A DNA stretch of 64,000 nucleotides from Romanomermis culicivorax (GCA_963922205.1 CAWUHX010000013.1:372001-436000); one strand, 5' to 3'. Counted from the stretch's first letter, positions 45,072-56,888 are shown. Translations and numbers: made by a program. Notes: a model not told the origin generated them from the sequence alone.

Positions 45072-45813
45072 CTCGGCCCACTATCCGTACGGAAAGTACA
45101 GTAAATCTCACGACACTAATTTTTCATCAAAAATTATACCTTGCAGTTCAGATTGCGCATTCGTTCACCGTCCCTCGTTCCATCTAGCACATTTCAGACC
45201 ATTTTTTTCACAAATATCATAATTTGTAAACACATTTATTGAAATTCATCCGATTTACATGATAAAGTCGTCAATCTCATTATATGAGGAAACTGTAACA
45301 AAAAGACTAGTCAACTTGAGGACGCCCAAATTATTGAGATTCAAACCATCCACAAGATCAAAAGATTTATCTTGTGGACGATGTTCAGAGTTCATAAATT
45401 CGTTGTGCGGGTTGAGGATTATTATATTCCTGCGTGTTTCAGCTTGCCTGAGTGATAACAAGTGTTCTGCGCGGGATTGAAGCAAATTACAGCCCAAGAA
45501 TTTTCGGGAATGTAAAGAAATTTCGTTTTAGAAGTTTGCAATAAATCTGCAGGAGACAGAGGCAGTCTAATATGAGCAAATATGGGTTTGTGATCAAACT
45601 TGATCTATTTCTCATGCTACTGTTGCATTTTGGACCCTTTCCCAAACGTGGTAGGTTGATGAAATAACGTTTTTAATTTTGAAGATATCAACGATCTTTT
45701 TGGCCAGTCGAATTAGATCAGCAGCAATCTGAATATTTTGACACAAGATCTTAGATGTATCAAATGAAATATTCTTGGTTGTTCACTCAATAGTGATGAT
45801 GTTCTGTCATACT
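45072..45813. other. Intergenic; includes a short inverted copy of 47.9 kb sequence
   Basis: 45255-45345 read on the minus strand matches about 47925-48030 on the plus strand (GGGCGTCCTCAAGTTGACTA shared). The 80-residue minus-strand frame at 45255-45497 is not recognisable. Confidence 0.45.
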
Positions 45814-46227
45814 CATATACGCACAGCATAGAAATTCAGCTGGGGGTCAGCCAGGACAGGGGGTGGAATACAAAATTTTTCTTTTTTTTCAAAAGTTCTT
45901 AGATAGGTTTTCAAACATATAAGCAGCATATTCTTCAACTTATATTAGTCAGATAAGTGAAATTATTTGTTCAGACTGCACTTTTAAAAAGTTTTAATGT
46001 TACTTTTTTGGAATCATGCTCTGTTTCGAAACATTGTTAAGCTATAGCATCATTCATATTTTTATGATGACTTTCTCTTCTCTCTTGCTCATTTTCCTCC
46101 GTCATCTTCTCTATCATAGCTGAGATGCTCAAATCTGTTGGGGGTTGGCAAGAATCTGCTGGGGGTCAATCAAAGTCTGCTGGGGGTAAAATACCCTCCT
46201 CCAAACCCCCTCCCACGTGCATGTATG
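45814..46227. mobile_element. Second copy of the 427-bp CATACATG MITE
   Basis: Matches 9994-10420 from GCATAGAAATTC and GGTCAGCCAGGACAGGGGGT to CACGTGCATGTATG. The left terminus (CATATACG) has drifted and no clean duplication is visible. Confidence 0.75.
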
Positions 46228-46599
46228 GCACACTTATTATCTTCTCTAATGACATTGTTTGTCTGGAGTGTATTCTAATATATGTAACTTTCACGGGATC
46301 ATGATCCATTCGAAATGAATGTAGTGAGACATATATCAAGCATTTTTCTGTTTGAGTTATTTCAAATCACAGGTCATTTCAGAATCCCAACGTGTATGAA
46401 TATCTCGTGTTCACAGGGAACTGCCTGCTCATTGAAGCTGATAATGATAAGCTTTGGGAGGTAATTAGTAGTGTCGAAACGCATTATCAATAGCATTGTT
46501 TTATGAACAGTGATCTGTAGGTCTCAGATATGGCGCAACAGTTCGGTCCCCCAGATCATGCAACAACAACTACTAACTTACCTTCTCTAATGGGCCTCA

Positions 46600-47037
46600 C
46601 AACAGCTCCTCACAGACTTCCCCAGAGAAGACTTACCCTCAGGAAGGAACTTACTTGAAGGATCCCTCGAATGGTCTTCCTTCTGCTTGCCATCTGCAAG
46701 CACTGGCACCTGGCCTGTGGCCCTTCGCTACCACTGTAATTCCAACACCAAAATAATATACCAGTATTGTATAACGAATGATAAAAGGACAGCGGACAAA
46801 CCACTAAGGAATTTATGCAAATAAAGACGGTGTTGCTGGTGAAAGGTTTTATTTGTGGAGGCTGGCATAAAATAACCAAAAATATAATACCAAACAAGAA
46901 TGATTTATCATCATCATTTCCGTCTTTCTGTGGCGCTCTGTTGCTATGCAAATTGTCTGCGCCACTGCAAATCCACTTTGCTGATTTGCATGTCGATTTC
47001 CCAATCGCAACTTTGCCAGCAACAGGGTGCCCAACCC
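46600..47037 (-). repeat. Partial LTR related to Gypsy A
   Basis: Shares with 3784-4215 the order GGAA..CCTCAG, CTTACTTG, CTGTGGCGCTC, TTTGCATGTCGATTTCCC and CAACAGGGTGCCCAAC. The internal part of the element is absent, so this is a solo or truncated LTR. Confidence 0.75.
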
Positions 47038-47359
47038 AGGATCTTGGAACAGTGTTTCCCACCTATCCCACTCCTATGATTGGACATGATTGGCATTCAT
47101 GTTGGATGTTTTGTTCAAATTTTTTGCTGAATACGTTTCAAAATTAGACAAGTTGGATTTTATGAGTCAACCAAAGTTGATACCTGTTTAATTGATGGTA
47201 ACTAAAAATGTTCCATGTGGTTGGAAGCATACATGTGTGAAGGGTGATATGGCACCCCCAGAGTTTTAAAATTGGGAGTCTTTTCCTGTATGAAAAAAAA
47301 TTTTAGTACACTTTTTGGCATTTGGTCTCAAAAAACCAGAATCCACCCCTTCTGTAATG

Positions 47360-47740
47360 ATCTTCAGTCAAAAATCGCGTAAATAGGTTTGTTTATACTC
47401 TGGATATTTATTTGTGTGACATGGCTTCGATCAAATTCTCTATAGCTGAAAACTCCTCACCCCAAAAAATGCAGGAACATATTTGTCTACAGATAGGATA
47501 ATTTTTCACCTGAAGTGATTGAATTCATTCAATTCTGCATGGTCGGAAATCTCTTCCTCTAAAAAATCAAGGAAATTCGTTTGTTTACACTGGGGATATA
47601 TTTTGCAAGTGAAAAATGTGTTTTACCAAACGATAGCGCAAATAAGCTTGTTTACACCAGAGATAATTTTTTTTTGTGTAAAGAGACCATGTCCATGGAT
47701 ATCCCCATAATCCAAAACACTTGCACCCTGAATATCCCAA
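47360..47740. repeat. 98-bp-period tandem array, block 1 (about 4 units)
   Basis: Units contain GATTGAATTCATTCAATTC-like, CGAAAAC..CTTCC and TTGTTTACACT..GGATAATTTTT words in a fixed order. The block is more decayed than the one at 49036-49500. Confidence 0.7.
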
Positions 47741-48064
47741 TAACACTACTACCGGTTCAATTTAAACTAGAAAAAATTTTGGTTAGGTGATGCATTACTG
47801 AAAAAAATTAGATTTTTGAAGCCAAGAGCATTATGATTCAAGAGTGCCGAAACGAAAAAACTATTTGGAAGTGCGTCTCCAAGACGTCCAGAAGAAAAAT
47901 ATTTTGATCTTGTGGGTGGTGAGAATCTTAAATTTGGGCGTCCTCAAGTTGACTACTCTTTTCATTACAGTTTCCTTTGATGCATCGACTTTGGCTGATT
48001 TTCACAACCATGAGATAGACTATGTCATCCCTGACAACAAAAAAACGGGGAAACTCGTTTTACA
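47741..48064. other. Spacer between array blocks
   Basis: Holds the plus-strand counterpart of 45255-45345. A short frame here is not recognisable. Confidence 0.4.
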
Positions 48065-48286
48065 TTCAGGCTAATTTTTTATGTAAAATGACCACATCAA
48101 TTGAATTCTCTGTAGTCAAAAACTTTTCCACCAAAAAATTGAGGTAATTTGTCTGTTTAAAGTCGGGATGATTTTTTTGTATAAAGTGACTGCATTCATT
48201 GAATAACCACCGGTCGAACACCTCTTCCACCAAAAACTCACAAAAATATGCTTGTTTACACTCGGGATAATTTTTTTGTACAGTTT
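48065..48286. repeat. 98-bp-period tandem array, block 2
   Basis: About 2.3 units of the same repeat. The last is broken within TTTTTTTGTA by a TIR insertion and resumes at 49036. Confidence 0.75.
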
Positions 48287-49035
48287 GAGCCAAAAAAAGG
48301 CGACCAGTACTGAGTTCCATAGCTTTCAAATGGGTGAGGCTTTTTTAATGTGGTTTCTTGTCGTTGATAGATAAAACATCTTCATTAAAACTGCAAAGTT
48401 TCAGCCAGATTGCTCGAATATTGACTGACTAGAATCAAAAATACTAAACGTCAGTTTTTTTGCGAATAAATTTTGAAAAATTGACAAAAATTGACAAAAT
48501 CAATATGTTTTACAACAAGTACAATACATCCCATCATGAGAACTATAGTACAGCTAGAAACTACAAGAGAACCGTTTTAGTGTTTCCTACTTCCCTTTTC
48601 ACCAATAATTTTAATCGTTTTTCGATCTGGTATGACAGAATTGATTTTGTTATGATTTTGCTTTTTTCCAATTCCAAAACAAAACTCCTGATTTTGGCGA
48701 AATTTTGCTCCATATTGAAACAAGAAGTTAATGACTTTAAATTACATGTAACTCACAAATCTGGGTGACTTTTGAAGTATTATTGTGTGTAAAAAGCTTT
48801 GCAAAACTTTTCTCACGATAAGACATTTTTTACGTTGATTTCAAAATTTTTACTTTTTTAAAAATAACCACTATTACTAAATTTCTGTTTTTACAGTAAC
48901 CATGAAAGCTAGGAGCATAAATTTTGGTCTCTACAGCAAAGATAAACAGGGCATTCTAATGCAGCAATCCACATTTAAAAAGTTTTATCTGTTCAAAAGT
49001 TATATAAGTCAGCACTGGTCGCCTTTTTTTGGCTC
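48287..49035. mobile_element. 749-bp TIR insertion in the tandem array
   Basis: Left end GAGCCAAAAAAAGGCGACCA followed by GTACTG. The right end is its inverted copy (CAGCACTGGTCGCC then TTTTTTTGGCTC). The array continues on both sides. The interior is AT-rich with no transposase seen. Confidence 0.7.
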
Positions 49036-49500
49036 ACAATCTATAAAGTGATCGCACCCATTCAATTCCCAATGGTAGATAACCCCTTCTCAAAAAATAT
49101 CATGGAAATACTTTGTTTTACACGCAAGATAATTTTTTGTATAAAGCAACTGCATTTGTTGGATTTCTCGCGGTTGAAAACCCCTTCCACCAAAAAAAAA
49201 TTGCTGAAATAGGCTTGTTTACACTCATGATAATTTTTTTTGTGATGTGACTGCATCCATCGAATTCTCCATAGCCGAAAACCCCTCCTCACAGAAAATC
49301 GCACAAATACATTTGTTTACAGTTGGGACAATTTTTTTGTGTAAAGTGATTGCATTCATTAAATTCCTCATGGTCGAAAACATCTTCCAGGGAAAAATTA
49401 CGAAAATGCACTTGTTTACACCCAGGATAATTTTTTTTAGTAAAGTGACCAAGTATATTGAATTCCCCATGATCGAAAACCCAATCTTTCAAAAATCCCA
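49036..49500. repeat. 98-bp-period tandem array, block 3 (about 5 units)
   Basis: Best-preserved block. Each unit runs GTGACTGCATTCATTGAATT, then CTCCATGGTCGAAAACC, then TTGTTTACACTCGGGATAA, with small changes. Period 95-100 bp. Confidence 0.85.
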
Positions 49501-49903
49501 ATAAGGCTATGGGTTCAATTGAAACTGCAAAAAATTCTGGCACTGTAGTGCATTATGTTGCAAAAAATTATTGTTTTGAAGCCGTAAGTATTATGTAACA
49601 AAATTGCCAAATTTCGCGAGTCCCTGGACTTCACCCCCATTTAATTGAATTGGGGCCATATTTTAAAAAAATGAAAAATCACGTTTGAGATTGCACCCCC
49701 AAGATGTTTAGGCTGAAGTATGGAGCTTTGATATGGCACACCCATTGTGAGGTATGGTGGAACTGGAGGTCCTTAAAAAGTGCGTTTTTTGAGTGTTTTT
49801 GAGACCCCACTGAGCACCACTTGCAGATAGAGGCAAAATGACAAAAGGCACCCCATAATTTGCCCCTATTCCCGAAATTATGAAAGAACTTGAAGGTTCT
49901 AGC

Positions 49904-51400
49904 TGTCACGTGCCGATGAATTCCGCCCAATGTCATGTGATTCACATTATACTTTTTCGTTATGTTTTTCGCCACTTTCTGTTTTACAATTCACTTACGT
50001 TAATTTTGTGTTTCGTTTTTATATTTTTACATGCAATTTCTGTGTGTACTTTTTGCGTTTCATTTCTGTTTCATTTTTGTACTTTCATTTCCGTTGCGAT
50101 TTGTTATTTTCCCGTTGCACGTGTAAACTATGGTATGTAAGCCACTAGTTAGAATTTCAGCCAAAGATAAGCTCTCCGAGCTCATCACTGTAATTGGAGC
50201 ACAACGTGCACCTCTTATCAGTAAAAACTAGTGAGGTTTCACAACGTGAAACGACTAGTTTGGAAATTCTCTCTAGATGACGTTCATATGTTTAGCGTGG
50301 AGAGTGAAACTCGCCCCAATGCCTAACGTAGTGAACTGGAAAATGTCTATGTGACCATAGGCATCTTCTGCAGCAATTTCCGCTGTAGATGTTAGCTTGG
50401 GTGTGCCTTAGCTCCGCCCAAGGCATACTGTAGGTTTACGGGGCCCTTTAAAAGGGCTTGTTTCTTTAGTTTTGCACTCATTTTTGGGCCTAATAGTCTC
50501 CTTGCCTTTTTAGCTTGCATCTCCACATTCGTCAACGTCTTTATTATATTAAATTTGCATATTTGCCTGCGTCTGCCGCCACCTTCAATAAATTTACATA
50601 TTCGTCTTCGGTGCCTCCCTTGTGTTTTATGTTACCATATTCCAACCCTAGGAGTTACCCCGTCCCTTTCAGTTAGAGATCCCCCATCACGGTCCCCTGA
50701 GGAACGTTTGTACCGTCGTCTGCCAACCCATGTCAGTTGAACCCCTGCGCCGAATCGTTTCAGATTACTGTACCCACTCCCCGTCGTCCCTAGGATCCGG
50801 GAGAAACCCTTCAACCTGCCGCCCCGCGCCGAGTACTTTGAGAAGAGGACTAGGTGAGTCTTCTCAGGGGATATTATTGTTGAGGGTATATTTGAGGGAA
50901 TCCTCCTTAAGTTGGTTTCCCCTTGAGAATCCCCTCAGTTAGAACAGCCCTTGAACCCTTAAGGTCAGGGCCAAAAGGGGATTTAGGTTTACAATTGGGT
51001 CCCCTACAGTAAGCCATTCCACGAATGGCACAATCCCTCATTCTCAGTGAATGAGGACTAGGGATTGCCACCCCAGACCCCGGGGCGCTGTCCATTATTC
51101 TACAGCAGAACCCTAGGACAAGTCCGAGGTACACTAAAGGTTTCCCTGTTGTAGTACCAGCTGGGTTAGGTTCCCGTAGTAGATAACCTTACCGAGCCAC
51201 CCAACGGGGTCACAGCATGTCACTTACAGTGTCATGGCCGTATTTCTTAGGGGATATGGTATGGGTTTTCCCATTAATGTGACTGATCACCAAATTTACT
51301 TAATGTGACATAGCTCTTACTGTTTTGGCTCTAAGGGGAGACCTTAAATTTGGAGGCCAAGTATACTATAGGTTGACACTATCACGTCACCTATGATCTC
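49904..51400 (+). repeat. LTR-derived sequence related to the Gypsy C LTR
   Basis: From TGTCACGTGCCGATGAA the sequence follows the Gypsy C LTR (56889 on) for about 650 bp. Shared blocks include GTGCACCTCTTATCAGTAAA, GAAAATGTCTATGTGACCAT and AATAAA at 50586. After about 50640 it diverges into GC-richer sequence of unknown origin. No gag or pol follows. Confidence 0.7.
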
Positions 51401-51923
51401 ACGCCACCTATGATCCTACTCATCATTATAAAAATTTGTCTGATGTTCTATGTAAGCCTTTTATTATTTTTTCCCTTTCAAGTTTTTCTGCACTGAAATA
51501 TCGGATGTAAATCAAACGCGCAGCAAGCGTATATTCAATCTTCTGTTCATCTTCTCTTCGTTTTGAACTTATTAGTTCATGAAACAGGACACTTGAAGAC
51601 TTATTGGTGTCATTAAGCATATGTAGAAGCTTATGAAATTCTGATTTTTGTACATCCCTATACTGAACTGTAAGGTATGTCCCTGGATCGTCTTTTTCGA
51701 ATGATATTTTTTGATTAGTTTTTTACAGGCTTAAAATCAATGTCTATATTTGCTCAGAAAAACATGGAGAACAATGAGACACAAAAGAAAGGGCAGAGAT
51801 ACATTTAGCTATTTTTGGAATCGTGATGGACGCCAGAAAATTTTTTTGTGTTAATGGGATTGCGTTCATTTTCTGTTGGATATTTAAAAATTGTATAGAT
51901 ATTACACATAGGAACATAATTGA

Positions 51924-53107
51924 CCAGGGCTGAGTTGCACAACTATTACCTTCGTGAAGGTAGAACCTTTGCCGAAGGTCGTACCTTCGAGCGAAGGTAA
52001 AACGTTCCAAGGACCTTCGTTCCAGTTGCACAATCAGAGCGAAGATCGAACCTTCGAAGGTCCGACCTTCACGGTGAAGGTCGAACCTTCGCTGCATTCT
52101 GATCCACAAGTAAAGCTGTTTCTGTTATTTTGCACAGATTAGTGAGTTATACTGTATTCAATTTATTTCTGTCCTGCCGAAGAAAAATAAAACCAGCGCA
52201 ATTCAGAGAGAGGTTATTGCAAAAATGAGGCGCCGATTACGGTTATAAATGTATTATTTAAGGTTATGAAGGACTGGAAGCGCAAGAATTAGGACGCGGA
52301 ACTGACCAAAAGTTTAAGTTAGAAGTTTTTTGAAATTTTTCGTTTTTTCGTCAGAAACATACCTGTAATTGGGGGGAGGTTGGGGGGGACCATACCTGTA
52401 ATTGGGGGCAGGGGGGGTTGGTGGGACCACCCCCCAACTTGGCCAACCATATACCCATCCCCCCTCCAGTTTGAAAAAAATTAGAAAAAATTGGCAGAAA
52501 AGTATATGTTTTTGGCCTTTTTTGGGAAAAATTTCGACTTTTTTCGACCCCCTCCCCCAAAATTTCGGATTTACCCCCCACCAACTGGTCGGACCTCTTA
52601 CAGGTATGGTCAGAAAGTGGGAAAAGTATGGGGGAGGGAAATCACCGAAGGTCGCTAAAATAAGTAAAAACTCAATGAAAAATGAAATTAAAATAGAGAA
52701 TTAGTGATAAACATTAAATGCTAAAAAGACCGAGTTTCTGCAATACAAATCGAAAAAAACGCATAAGAAACCAAACACATGGCACTAATTTAAGGGAAAA
52801 CGCCAGCGCGACGTCAATTTAACGTTACGAAAGGAAAAAGTCACATAAAATGCAAATTAAGGCCAAGAATAAGCTATTTTCGCCATAAATTGACAGTTAA
52901 ATATTGCTAAAAAGCTGTGACCTTCGCTCGAAGGGCAGCTCTAGCTCGAGCCTTGGCGTTACACAGTAAATGAAGGTCGAACCTTCGACGAAGGTCGTAC
53001 CTTCGTTTCAAGTTTTGTTGTGCAACTGGAAGGTTGCAGTGAAGGTCGAACCTACCCGCGAAGGTCGAACCTTCGCCGAAGGTAACAGTTGTGCAACCCG
53101 ATCCAGG
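51924..53107. mobile_element. TIR element with GAAGGTCGAACCTTCG word arrays
   Basis: Ends CCAGGGCTGAGTTGCACAAC and GTTGTGCAACCCGATCCAGG are inverted repeats. Many copies of GAAGGTCGAACCTTCG-type words, self-complementary, fill about 160 bp inside each end, and the outer GTTGCACAACT motif recurs internally. No transposase. A CATACCTGTAA-family MITE sits inside. Confidence 0.8.
52358..52608. mobile_element. CATACCTGTAA-family MITE, 8-bp duplication
   Basis: 251 bp from CATACCTGTAATTGGGG to CTCTTACAGGTATG, flanked by GTCAGAAA on both sides (52350-52357, 52609-52616). A second internal CATACCTGTAATTGGGGG lies at 52391. It is nested in the element at 51924. Confidence 0.87.
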
Positions 53108-53184
53108 TTACTTCGTCAAGTCAATGAAAATTCAATAAAATCTTTTAATTATGCATATAGCATACGAAAATTCATAACTGCCTG

Positions 53185-53310
53185 CGCTTTTGAAACACTC
53201 TTCCACCTTTTGAACCTCTTAGCTTTAGGGTATCAATAGCATTGCTGCGCTTTTGAAACTTCTGCTGCGCGTTTGAACCCGCTGCGCTTTTGAACCCTAC
53301 CCCAAATACT
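53185..53310. repeat. Array of GCTGCGCTTTTGAACC words
   Basis: Five or six copies of a 12-15 bp word (CTGCGCTTTTGAA, TGCGCGTTTGAACC and variants). It resembles the subterminal arrays of the TIR elements, but no terminus or inverted partner was found. Confidence 0.6.
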
Positions 53311-53412
53311 TGTATGGATCGTAAAGTTGGCGCGTTAACGCTATTGTAGGGTGCTGAAAGGAAGTTGTGAGAATAATACGAGAAAATAAAAAATCGAAAC
53401 GATAATATTACC

Positions 53413-53558
53413 TTATTCTGTTTGGCATTCGGCAATGAAATCCTCCATATCTCGTTCGGTGTGATAGTAGAAAAATGCGTAAAGCACGATGCCCACTGTG
53501 ATGAGCAAAACGACGACGACTACGCATAACGCGGCAATCAGAACGTCTTGTTTTTCGA
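53413..53558 (-). CDS. Probable last exon of a single-pass membrane protein
   Basis: After an acceptor TTCTTCAG the minus strand reads 47 residues to TAA (53413-53415). A hydrophobic segment of about 25 residues (VLIAALCVVVVVLLITVGIV and on) is followed by an acidic tail YYHTERDMEDFIAECQTE. This looks like a transmembrane helix and short cytoplasmic tail. The exon starts in phase 1. One base after the stop comes GTAATA, which looks like a donor, so a 3' UTR intron is possible. Upstream exons were not found in the window and the family is not recognised. Confidence 0.5.
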
Positions 53559-54366
53559 CTGAAGAAGAAAATTCCGATTCTAACAGAAAACAATGACAGA
53601 AATTTCTGAATGTTTCTAGCAGTTTTAGAGTTCTGCGTCACATGACTTTTTCTGTTGTCATGTTATATAGTTTGCATGTCCTCAAACGGATGTATCCCGA
53701 TTCCCGAATGTCTCTTTTCTCGGAATATCCCGTTTCCCCCAAAAATGCTTCAATTCAAACATTGGTTTTCCTTTTTTCTCAGAGAATCACTATTCACGGT
53801 GTCAAATCACGTTCCCCCGAAAATAGAAGAAGAAGTTAATTGCTAATTTTTCCGTGGAAACATAGTGAATTGTAAGGCCCCACAGATCAAAAATTTTTTC
53901 CATGAAACATCACACAAAATTTGCACCGTAATAGAAATAAGTGTATTAAAATGCCGTTAAAGTTCGAATCATTGTCAAAAAATAAATTATCAAGATTACA
54001 GATTATTATGAATGTCGAAGTTGTTATAAGTTGGGTGGAGAACGTGGAATGGTCAAAAATGATCATGTTATTAGGAATCCGGAAGCTGGGCATACTGAGC
54101 TTTGTGCACCAATTGATGCCATCAGCGTAGAGGCGTCAGCGTAAACTCTGACAAGGAATATGATCAAAATGACCGAAAATGGGATCAGACCGACTCCAGC
54201 TTATACAGAAAGGCTGGCCAAAATTCCCCGCCCATATGTTGAACTCGAGTTTGCAGACCAGGTGGAATTGACCGTCTCAGCGTTCAAATCAATTCGATCA
54301 GCTTTGTATCGGTAAAAAGAATTATGCTTTTTATACAAATTAAGTAAATGCGTATCTGTAATTTCA

Positions 54367-54570
54367 GTGTAGGATTAACATAACTTTGTTATATGCAAAA
54401 AGTTGCCGTGACTTTTGTATGCTCAATTGACACAACTTTTGTTATGTCAATCCTACATAACTTTGACAAGTCAAGAACACAACTTAGTTGTGTTCTATTA
54501 TGCTTCCAGGCATGCAAATGTTGTGTTGTTTTACTCAATAATACATTTACAAATGTTGTGTAGGATTTAC
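54367..54570. repeat. Miniature palindrome-rich repeat, TAGGATT..ACATAAC
   Basis: About 200 bp. ACATAACTTTGTTAT, ACACAACTTTTGTTATGT and ACACAACTTAGTTGTGT are all near-palindromes, and GTAGGATT occurs at both ends. It resembles a small non-autonomous element. Confidence 0.55.
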
Positions 54571-55639
54571 TCAAATTTATTTTAAAAAAAATCGATAAAG
54601 GAATCACATGATACAAGAGGTAATATTTTCACAAACAGATTTTTCAACAAGGAATCGATCCGTATTGGCCTTTTTGAGCAGTGGTTATTCAACCAATGGG
54701 TCTGGACGATGGTTCTTTGGTAGAATTCCATTGTACAGGGTGCATTAAACGGCAAATCCCCAAACTGATCAGGACAGATTTTAAACATGCAAATATGTTT
54801 ACAAAACTGCGCACTTTGGATGTGACGTAAATCCAAGATGATCTAACTGAAATAATCGACGTAAATCAATACTGTGCAATAAGATGATTTAATAGTTTTG
54901 ATCTTATGGCTTTACAAGTTTGGATTCTCTAACAGAAATTGATCAAGAGACTTCGGGCACTCAGATATTCCCAATGTCAAATTACATACACACATGTATG
55001 CGTAGACGTTCTTATTAACTTTTAACAGAGAATTTTGCCACAGAAGATAAATATCAGAACTTGAGGTAGAGGTTACAAATGTTTGGAAAATACAAATTTT
55101 TGCCTCAAAAATTGCAAGGAATGTCTCAAAAATACATGTTCAAGTCCCAAAAAGTCATACAAAGGCTCTTTATGGCACTGAGTATTAGAAAAGTTTCTTC
55201 CACAATTTTTTTGGTTAAAACTGATCTTTTCCAGCTTAAAAATCGACATTTCCCCCTTGTTATGATCTAATATGACAGAGTTTGAACAGTTGTGCTGACT
55301 TCAGAAGTGCCATGACTCCCATTGTATTGTGGGGTCAGGGATAACATGGTATGTGATGACTCTTGGCTATGGCGGCTGGATTCATACCCCCATAATTACA
55401 CGTATGGCCCATATTATATCATTTATTACAAAATCAAACAGCAATTGAAAACTAAATTAAGATAAAATTGTACGGGCTCAAATTCGACCAAAATTCTACT
55501 GAATAAAGTTGATCAACTAGACACAAAATAGATGCAGTGTTTGAAATCAAATCAAAGCTAACACACAAAATGGGAAACGTAAATGTATCACAAGTACAGA
55601 AATCCAACACAGAATCGAAAAAGGTCGGCTGGAAATGAC

Positions 55640-55800
55640 CGTTGTACTTCGATTCTCCGACTGTGTTGATTCTTTGACTGTTGCGATTCTCCGACTATCT
55701 CGATTTTTCGACTGTTGTGATTGTTCGACTGTTTTGTTTCTTCGACTATGAATCGTTTTTTTCGGTTTTCGATCGTTCGACTTCTTCGAATGTCCGACTA
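55640..55800. repeat. Tandem repeat of a CTCCGACTGTTGCGATT unit
   Basis: Seven or so degenerate units of about 20 bp (GATTCTCCGACTGTGTT, GATTCTTTGACTGTTGC, and so on). Confidence 0.75.
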
Positions 55801-55999
55801 CACTACACACTTACCTAATGTTTTTCGTTTGTTAGGTTATTGCCAAAGTTAAATTGTCAAGCAAAAATTGTCAAATATAATCATTTTGAGTAAAAATCGG
55901 CAATTTTGATCAAAGATCATAGAATATTAATTGGAAATCATGAAGTCTTGAAATTTTTGATAAATTTTAAAAAACTGCAATTAAATTTTTAACAATAAA

Positions 56000-56597
56000 A
56001 ATTTTAAATTATCGAGAATTTCAAAAAAGATGTTGAATTTTAATGAAAACATTCAAAAATGTTGAATTTTTACCAAAAAATATTCAAAATTCTGAACCAA
56101 AAATGCTAAAGACTTTTTTGCTCAAAACTTCAAAAATTTAAAATTTAAAGAATCTCGAAATTTAAAAATTCTCTAAATTAAATAAATTTAAAAATTCAAA
56201 ATTTCTAAAATTTCAAAAATTCGAAAATTTCTCGAACATATTGAAAATTTTGAAAATTTATAAAATTTCAAAATTTAAAATATTTCAAAATATAACAAAT
56301 TTAAAATTTTAAAAATTTGAAGAATTTATTTGAAAAATTTCAAAATATGAAAATTTACAAAAATTCAAAAAATTTTAAAATTTAAAAAATTTCAAAATTC
56401 GAAAAAATTCTAAAATTTCAAAAATTTCAAAATTTCAAAAATTTCAAAATTTAAAGAATTTCAAAATTTGAAAAACTTTTGAAATTTGAAAATTTGAAAA
56501 AATATGAAAATTTTACAAATTTAAAGAATATAAAAATTTCGAAAAACTTCGACGTTTAAAAAGTTTCCCAATTGGGAAAATTTTCAAATTTGAGAAA
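56000..56597. repeat. AAATTT-type low-complexity tract
   Basis: Almost entirely AAATTT, TTTCAAAA and GAAAATTT words. It grades into the regular 17-bp array at 56598. Frames here are by-products of composition. Confidence 0.8.
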
Positions 56598-56733
56598 TTT
56601 CCAAATTTGAAAAATTTCCAAATTTGAAAAATTTCCAAATTTGAAAAATTTCCAAATTTGAAAAATTTCCAAATTTGAAAAATTTCCAAATTTGAAAAAT
56701 TTCCAAATTTGAAAAATTTCCAAATTCGAAAAA
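56598..56733. repeat. 17-bp tandem array, eight copies
   Basis: TTTCCAAATTTGAAAAA repeated eight times at 56598, 56615, 56632 and so on to 56717, nearly perfect. The unit contains the near-palindrome TTTCCAAATTTGAAA. Confidence 0.93.
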
Positions 56734-56888
56734 TTTCAAAATTTGAATAATTAAAGAATTTAAAATGAAAAATTTGAAGAAAAAAAATTTTAAAAACATC
56801 ATCTTTATATCTTTTTTTGATGCAGAAATCATGAATTTTCATCAAAAATTGTTGAAATTATTCACCCCAGTAGGCAAAACAATGCTGC

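Larger units (their letters stand above)
53559..56000. other. Intergenic or intronic; no gene recognised
   Basis: If 53413-53558 is a last exon, its upstream exons should lie here or beyond. I found none. A palindromic repeat (54367-54570) and a tandem repeat (55640-55800) are listed separately. Confidence 0.4.

Noticed and set aside
50555..51134. GC-richer frames of 60-75 residues
   Set aside because: They lie in LTR-derived sequence and overlap on both strands. No Gag or Pol motif is present.
56513..56845. Minus-strand frame with repeated Asn-Leu-Glu-Ile-Phe
   Set aside because: It is a direct product of the 17-bp AT array reading through three frames and has no gene features.
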